A DNA stretch of 64,000 nt from positions 62,001 through 126,000 of the forward strand of contig JADPYG010000002.1 of assembly GCA_017654735.1 (NCBI GenBank), in the 5' to 3' direction. The DNA comes from Vishniacozyma victoriae. Lineage: Eukaryota > Basidiomycota > Tremellomycetes > Tremellales > Bulleribasidiaceae. Under the pieces are notes generated by a model. It was not told the origin of the DNA and did no database searches. It was given only the letters and a program-made list of their open reading frames with translations. A program made the position numbers and the translations under genes. This document shows positions 58,434 to 64,000 of the stretch, piece by piece (the stretch's first letter is position 1; each line of letters begins with the position of its first letter).

Positions 58434-58975
58434 CTTTTTGAACTTGACGCCTGGAAATATAATTGTGTTAATGGTTTGACTAGAGCTCGAAGATTGATGC
58501 ACTTTACCGCCAGCAATAGTTTGTGCAAATTATAGGTCTGACTTCTGTGACCAAAGCAGAAACAATAGTTACTATATGGCTAAACCTATGTTGATATGAC
58601 ACTAGATTTCAAGGGGTAAGGCTTTGGATTGATCCAGTTCCTTTGTCTGACCGCATCATAGATCATTATGACGGGGTCTCGTCATCTTGATTGCGTTGCA
58701 AAGAAAGGTGCGGATCATCTCATGTGTATCAGAGCTCCAGTTAGCCTGGCTACGGATATGGTCTCCCCTTAAAGGGCTGACGACGAGTCTATCCAAATTG
58801 GGACAAAACACCTAATCTGGCAAACACTTCCCTCGCCTAGCACTTTACGTTCCGCATCAGCTCTTGCGCATGACTTAGCGGCTGGCAGGCTTGCATATCA
58901 ACTGAAACATTCTCTGCGATCTGCTCTACAAAAGCCTGTTCTGATACTAGCACAAAATCATGTCCTGAGAATGGA
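58434..58975. other. Intergenic between array members D and E
   Basis: About 540 bp; no ORF or family core seen. C/A-rich segment near 58800-58830. Confidence 0.45.
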
Positions 58976-59520
58976 TCAAATCGCATCACACACCCCCTAT
59001 GTGGTCAGCAGCGATTTTGCAACGCAAGAAAGTGGCGACCCACTTTGACAACCTTGACTGAAGACATGTCTTCTAGAGGGACAAGTGGATGATCTGAAAG
59101 GTTAGTCTTAACACTTGGAGCTTCTCGGCTGTGGACACACCATGTCCTCTCTTCCAGTCAACCTTTTTGTCCATTTTTTGAACGCAATCGATCCGCTTAT
59201 AGGCAAGGACACAATAGTTCTCCTCCACCGCCCAGAATCCAAACAAGGTCCACGCATTATGAATTGGAGAGATGAGTACCGAGCCAAGACCATCAGGACC
59301 TTGATTGACACAGCCATCACCGCTTGAGTAATCAGATGCGGAGACACCTGCGTCCCCAACAAAAGACCCTTTTCCTTCAACATCTATGCGGTCAGGTTTG
59401 ATGGGCTGCCAAGCTTAAGGACTTACCAGAGTGACAAGTGTAGCTGACTCCGCTTATGGATATTGCAGACGCGCTGGAACATGCGGCAAGAACGATAAAT
59501 AGTTGATATATGGATACCAT
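58976..59520 (-). CDS. Array member E: small secreted protein with Cys-x8-Cys core
   Basis: Four exons (59427-59520, 59141-59383, 59044-59093, 58976-58996), phases 1,1,0, sum to 135 residues. Signal peptide MVSIYQLFIVLAACSSASA; exon 1 ends in SYTCHS; exon 2 contains GCVNQGPDGLGSV and core NYCVLAYKRIDC; exon 3 ends SSVKVVK; the 21-nt last exon is GVCDAI. The structure matches D and G exon by exon. Function unknown. Confidence 0.72.
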
Positions 59521-60192
59521 GATACTGGTTATTTTATCTGAGAGCTAAGAGCTGTATAAATTGAGAACAGTTGGAGTGATATGGAATTGCAGGGATCGAA
59601 CTTGCGTTGCAAGGTATATATATGTATGATGTAGGGGGCTAGTTCATCTGAGCAATATGCTCCTTTGCTCAGATCTGCAATGTCCGTTGATAGGATCTTC
59701 GCGGGTGAGTAAGGGGTGCGTCTCAGGTTCAGCGTTGATCTTGTCAAGAGAGGCTTGGTTAAAGCGGGATGCTTTGTGGAAGGTATAGATTGTCGAAGAG
59801 AGACAGTCCATCTCTCCTTTCGGCCGGCTTTCAGAACCTCAAAGGGCTGCGTTGGGTCTGATCACGTCTCGTAAGCAGCTAACAGCTATCGACCACCAAT
59901 ACGGATAGGGAGATCTGTAAGGATGACGGATAGTACCTTTGCTCAATTGTCAACTAGGCTCTGTACGAGCATCATCGAACGCCAGTTTGTGAGCAGGCCG
60001 AGCAAAAGAGGTTCGAGCTGATTGCAAACGGTTACAGTCTGAACAGCATGGTCGCTTCGGCCATTTCCCGAGAAGCGATGAATGCAGCCTGCGCCCAATT
60101 AAGGTGGTACATGAGTTTCGTCTATCATACCTCTTATAACTTACAAGACCTCATCGGCTACACTACCACTCATCGTGTCAAATTACATATCG
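59521..60192. other. Intergenic between array members E and F
   Basis: About 670 bp. The minus ORF 59529-59747 lies in the E promoter and lacks a signal peptide. No family core found. Confidence 0.45.
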
Positions 60193-61041
60193 CTAAAATA
60201 GCTTACAAGCGATAAACACGATGTACAAGAGGAGAGGCTGCATGAATGGGATCGCCCTCTGCGCACTTGACGACTGCTGAGGATCTGCCGCTTGTGCCTT
60301 TGACGATTGGGCGGGATCGGTAGGTTGGGTACCGGATGGTTTTTGGTCAGCGATGGCGGTATTTGATGACTCTTGCGACTCTGTTGCCGACTGCTTTGCC
60401 GACGATGTCTGATTCCCTGCGACCACGGGGCAATCCCTGGAATATCAGCAACGACATCAATTGATTGAACGCTGAAGGGACAGGTATAAGTGGGCCGACT
60501 TACGCTGACCACTTGAGCCGATGAGATATCGGTCTCGAAGTTGTAAGTCCAGGTGGGTGGAGCATCTTCATCTGCATCATATCAGCTCTAGATCTCTTCA
60601 GCCAGCAAAGATATGTTACTCACCCATCAATCTCACAACTGGTGCTTCATATTCCTTTCCAACTACAGTCTCTCCAATACAATTATCCGACGTAAAACCC
60701 AAGACGCAGTAGGTCCGGTCCTCGCGGACGTCGAGGGCTGGCGAGCTGGCGACCACAGATCCAAGTCCCTCGGCACCTTTAGGAACGCAGGTGTTGTTGG
60801 TGGCGGATGGAGCCCATGCGTTGACACCTTTAAGTCCCACGGCGACTCCCTCACCGTCGGGCCCTGTTTGATCAGTCCTCTTTATAATCACGATGGTAGC
60901 TCGAAAGAGTGACTTACCTGACTTGAAGGTGAACATGGTCCCGTCAACTGAAGGAGTACCATCGGAACCTCCAATCTCGCCCGCCTGGACGCCGGCTACC
61001 GTTACGATAAGAGCGGAGAGCAGGTAAGTCGATTTCATCAT
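60193..61041 (-). CDS. Array member F: small secreted protein, possibly GPI-anchored
   Basis: Exons 60918-61041, 60624-60863, 60504-60571 and a last exon from 60436; phases 1,1,0. Signal peptide MKSTYLLSALIVTVAGVQA; exon 1 ends MFTFKSG, exon 2 begins GPDGEGV; core TYCVLGFTSDNC; exon 3 ends DISSAQVVS. The last exon is ambiguous: in the phase demanded by splicing it stops near 60347, while the overlapping frame to 60193 reads DCPVVAGNQTSSAKQ..., a Ser/Thr-rich stalk and a terminal hydrophobic segment (PFMQPLLLYIVFIACKLF) like a GPI signal. That frame also matches the G-x-C start of the last exon in D, E and G. Either an unusual splice or a one-base frameshift separates them. Confidence 0.6.
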
Positions 61042-61747
61042 GATGGGCATATCGCTTGGTATTGTGAATATTCGAGATAGCGGGATGATATGAATTGGTG
61101 TATCTTGCATATGTGGGTCGAGTCGAGTGGATTCGCTCTTCTTATAGTCATTTCTGACCGAGTACCAAGCATGGTCTTTAGTGAAGAAAGCAAGAGTAAG
61201 GACCTCCTTTGTACCCTCGGCCAACCATGAGCAGTCGCGTCAAGGGGGTGAAACGTCTATATAAAGGATACAAAGACTTGGCATCCCTTCGCAGATCCTA
61301 AGGGACTGTGTAACGAGGGTCTTGATTGAGTTGAAACGGGGTCTAGCCTTGCATGAAACGAGCACACATCACCGAGAGCCAGGATGACTTCGGTCGAAAA
61401 AAAGCCGGGATATACCCTTGTTCTCATCTTTCCCCCAATGAGCTCTTAAGCGGCAGTGAGGCCAACACTGGCGTTTACAACACATATTGGGCTGTTTCGC
61501 CCCCTTCCCCTAGACCCAATTCCAGCTGGGCACATTGAAAAGAGGTGGGATGTTATGGTTGAGCGACGCGTCCGCTGGAAGTCGCCGGATACGATAATGT
61601 ATGTCCCAGATCGAGCAACATGTTAGCCGAATGGACGTTTTGGGTGCTGCACAATTCATTGTCTTCAATGATAACTCGCTAACACTACTGCAATTGTTTC
61701 CTAGGCCAACCAACTCCTCTCATGGCTGCGGGCCACTACTGCTTCTT
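61042..61747. other. Intergenic between array members F and G
   Basis: About 700 bp; ORFs at 61353-61538 (+) and 61510-61713 (-) have no support. Confidence 0.45.
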
Positions 61748-62359
61748 TCACGACTTCTTGGGCCAGGCTTTGTCAGGGGGCGGCTGGTGCCCGTCATCGT
61801 CACAAGCTCCCTAACTGGTCAGCATAAAGATCACCATTGGGCAAAGATTACAACTGACTTTGGAAACAACGATTGTGTCAGGGTGATCATAGAGAGGATG
61901 TTCACTGAGAACTAGACACTATCAGTGACAGCTCACAAGCAACGGGTATTTGAAGAGAACGAACCATAGTCATCAGCAGTGCTCCAGGTGTAGGAGTACA
62001 ATTGCGTACCCGCCCATCCACCCTTATAAGTCTCGATGCAGTAAGTCTCATCGTGATGGAAAAGGAAGTGCGTGAGTTGATTGATATGTACTGACTCCAT
62101 GGGACCATGGTCGTCCTCCCAGCCATCCTTCTGTATGACAAGATTTCCTTCAGTCTCGAGATTGGGGGTGTAGGCGGTGGCCCCAATTGTATGTGTCTCG
62201 CCGTCTTTGTCTGGGCCTGCTATCTCAGTATATCATGTATACACGTATCGATAGGAGCAACATACCGGAATAGAAGGTGAACATCACCCCGGTAACTTCA
62301 GAACCCAATACACCAGAGACCGTTGCAGCCAGGGTGGAGAAAAAGTAGACGGGTCTCAT
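61748..62359 (-). CDS. Array member G: small secreted protein, second core Cys lost
   Basis: Four exons (62266-62359, 61965-62219, 61859-61911, 61748-61810), phases 1,1,0, sum to 154 residues. Signal peptide MRPVYFFSTLAATVSGVLG; exon 1 ends VMFTFYS, exon 2 begins GPDKDGETHT; core TYCIETYKGGWA, where the second cysteine is replaced by Ala; then YSYTWST. Exon 3 ends DTIVVSK and the last exon is GACDDDGHQPPPDKAWPKKS. Function unknown. Confidence 0.72.
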
Positions 62360-63114
62360 CGTGTCAGATGTATATGCGGTTGGGCTTGGGATAGTAAAGT
62401 AATAATTGATTGTTAGATATACCAATTGCTTTGACTGTTAAATATATCTGCATCGAAAGGTCGGTGGCCGCTTATATGGGTATCGTCCTGTAGACTCCTC
62501 AAAGTCCTCGTTGTCAAGGGGGAGAGCGTCAAGTGCCACTACCTTTGTGCATGATCCACAGATTGAAAGGCCAAGGGGGCATTGGTCAATTGATTAAAGG
62601 ATCGGATCTCCCCTATACTCCCCTATAGGGATTTGAGGGTGAGACCGGCTCCACCTTTCATGAGAAGTCCTATCCATCGTCATATATCATGATGATCTGG
62701 GGATCAGGAGGTGATACAAGACAGCGGACACCTGGAGATGTAAGGATTGCTAAGTTTGTGATGTTTCAGCCCCCTAATCGATAAGCAGTTAGCACTACTT
62801 CCCCCTTAGTAGCAGTCTGTGATGAAACTATCTCACACGATGCCGTGATTGAACAGGAGTCTCAAGCCGCCTTGCTTCGGTTCCCTCTCTTGGTCCTGTA
62901 TGTTCCGCTATTTCAACTCATGGTTTATAAATCTGCACATGCATGACACTTACTCCAGCCTACTACAGCTACCGCCATATGGATGTGGTTCTCCTATCTC
63001 AACACTCCCAGACTTGATCAGCCGGCGGCTCGGGCATAAAAGGGCCATATGAGCAAAATCCCTTACCATGTCAGGAGGTGAACTTATGGCAAGCGTCTCT
63101 GAACCCGATGTGAC

Positions 63115-63623
63115 TCAGCTCACCATAATGACTCGAGCGGAATTTGGAGATCCATGAGGAGGTCGATTATGACCACCTAAGACTGAATCCTGGACTTCAT
63201 TGTGAGCCTTGTCAAGTAATTTGGAACAACTCAGAATCGTCTTTCTCAGTGTCCAAATTCTGGCCCATTGTTGGATACGCAGAGCAATCGTTTGTGGAAA
63301 AGGCCTGAACACAGTATCGACTATGATCATCACTATCCCAGAACGAGTCAATATGGACCGACTTGAGGTCGTCATCTCCCTTGGAAATCCAGGTGGATTT
63401 GGTGTTTGATGGATCATCTAGTGATGGATAATGTATTGCTACGATATCTTTTGGTCCAACCACCATTCTCTTTCCCTTGAGTTCCGCCGTGACAGACGAT
63501 GTACACGGCGAGGCTATTCATGACAGGGACTAACTTGGTTGAATAAGCCACGGTACCCGTCAGTCCGGATAAGTCGGGAAACGCGGCGGCTAAGAATGAC
63601 AATAGACAGACATGCTGCATCAT
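63115..63623 (-). CDS. Array member H: small secreted protein with Cys-x8-Cys core (3' end uncertain)
   Basis: Starts MMQHVCLLSFLAAAFPDL at 63623, followed by GTVAYSTK. Exon 2 carries VVGPKDIVAIHYPSLD and the core RYCVQAFSTNDC. The join between exons 1 and 2 fits a GT donor after TKL (about 63535). The 3' part is not resolved: an open frame at 63115-63240 reads SKLLDKAHNEVQ and may be the next exon. The region to the window end (63624-64000) holds the promoter and no gene I can support. A region of about 750 bp between G and H is empty. Confidence 0.5.
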
Positions 63624-64000
63624 GTTGTATGGTCTGATTTGGTTGATTTCGGTATAAGCGAGCTGAGTGTATCACAATGCGCATCGTTCAGTTTGAGACA
63701 TATACCCATATACCTTGCTCCCAGAGCTAGTGATATAATGAAATGACCCCAAGACAGGGCTAGCTGATTGGCGTTGGACTAACCTTGTTCACGGTTATCA
63801 TACTGATTAGCTCAAGGGGCATCCGCTGATCTGTCAGAGGAGTGAATCGCTCTGACATTGGTTCCAAGGGTGGAAAAATCATGCATGACCTTTGAAGCCA
63901 CCCCTCGGAATTACTGGCAATAATGTCTGCTGATGACTCGAGCATCAGGAGGTGCTCCAAGAAAGAAGTGAATGGAGGTGCAAGGGTTGACTGAGTCGCG

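Noticed and set aside
1..64000. tRNA, rRNA, CRISPR, viral or transposon genes
   Set aside because: No tRNA arms, direct-repeat arrays, reverse transcriptase, transposase or integrase motifs seen by eye; a tRNAscan or RepeatMasker run would settle it.

Overview
This is nuclear DNA of a basidiomycete yeast, most likely a tremellomycete of the Kwoniella/Cryptococcus type. The genes are densely packed on both strands and cut by many 40-70 nt introns with GTATGT/GTGAGT-like donors and CTGAT/CTAAC-like branch sites just before the acceptor. Several proteins (Spo7, RRP43, RRP14, Zrg17-like, arrestin with a PPxY motif) are typical fungal housekeeping genes. I saw no rRNA, tRNA, CRISPR array, prophage or intact transposon.

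Layout. 0.4-17.2 kb: a small secreted protein, a conserved unknown, dihydroorotase (pyrimidine synthesis), two distant paralogs of a fungal family often mislabelled as GGPP synthetase, a membrane-anchored SGNH-type protein, the bifunctional ADE16-type purine enzyme, a flavoprotein, and Spo7. 17.6-29.4 kb is a membrane and cell-surface block: RTA1-type 7-TM protein, four-TM protein, a very large secreted DUF1996 plus multi-WSC protein, a CALB-like lipase with a Ser/Lys/Ala linker, and a Gly-Asn-rich secreted protein. 29.6-32.2 kb: a tocopherol-cyclase-like protein convergent with a UbiA/MenA-type prenyltransferase. 32.4-37.9 kb: a Zn2Cys6 regulator divergent from an alpha-glucoside-type sugar transporter. 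38.4-53.1 kb: exosome RRP43, an orphan protein, a pair of orphan paralogs, RRP14/SURF6, an arrestin fused to a C-terminal zinc ribbon, a cutinase, and a Zrg17-like zinc transporter.

53.3-63.6 kb is the most unusual part: at least seven small secreted-protein genes, all on the minus strand, interrupted only by one plus-strand family-32 glycosyltransferase. The proteins look unrelated at first sight, but share a signal peptide, a [FY]-C-x8-C core and, in four members, an identical intron phase series (1,1,0) ending in a short Gly-x-Cys exon. I read them as one fast-evolving, tandemly expanded family and did not recognise it as a named one.

All exon models were read by eye. Where stated, exon lengths were checked to sum to an open reading frame. 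Functions rest on recognised family motifs, not on database searches.
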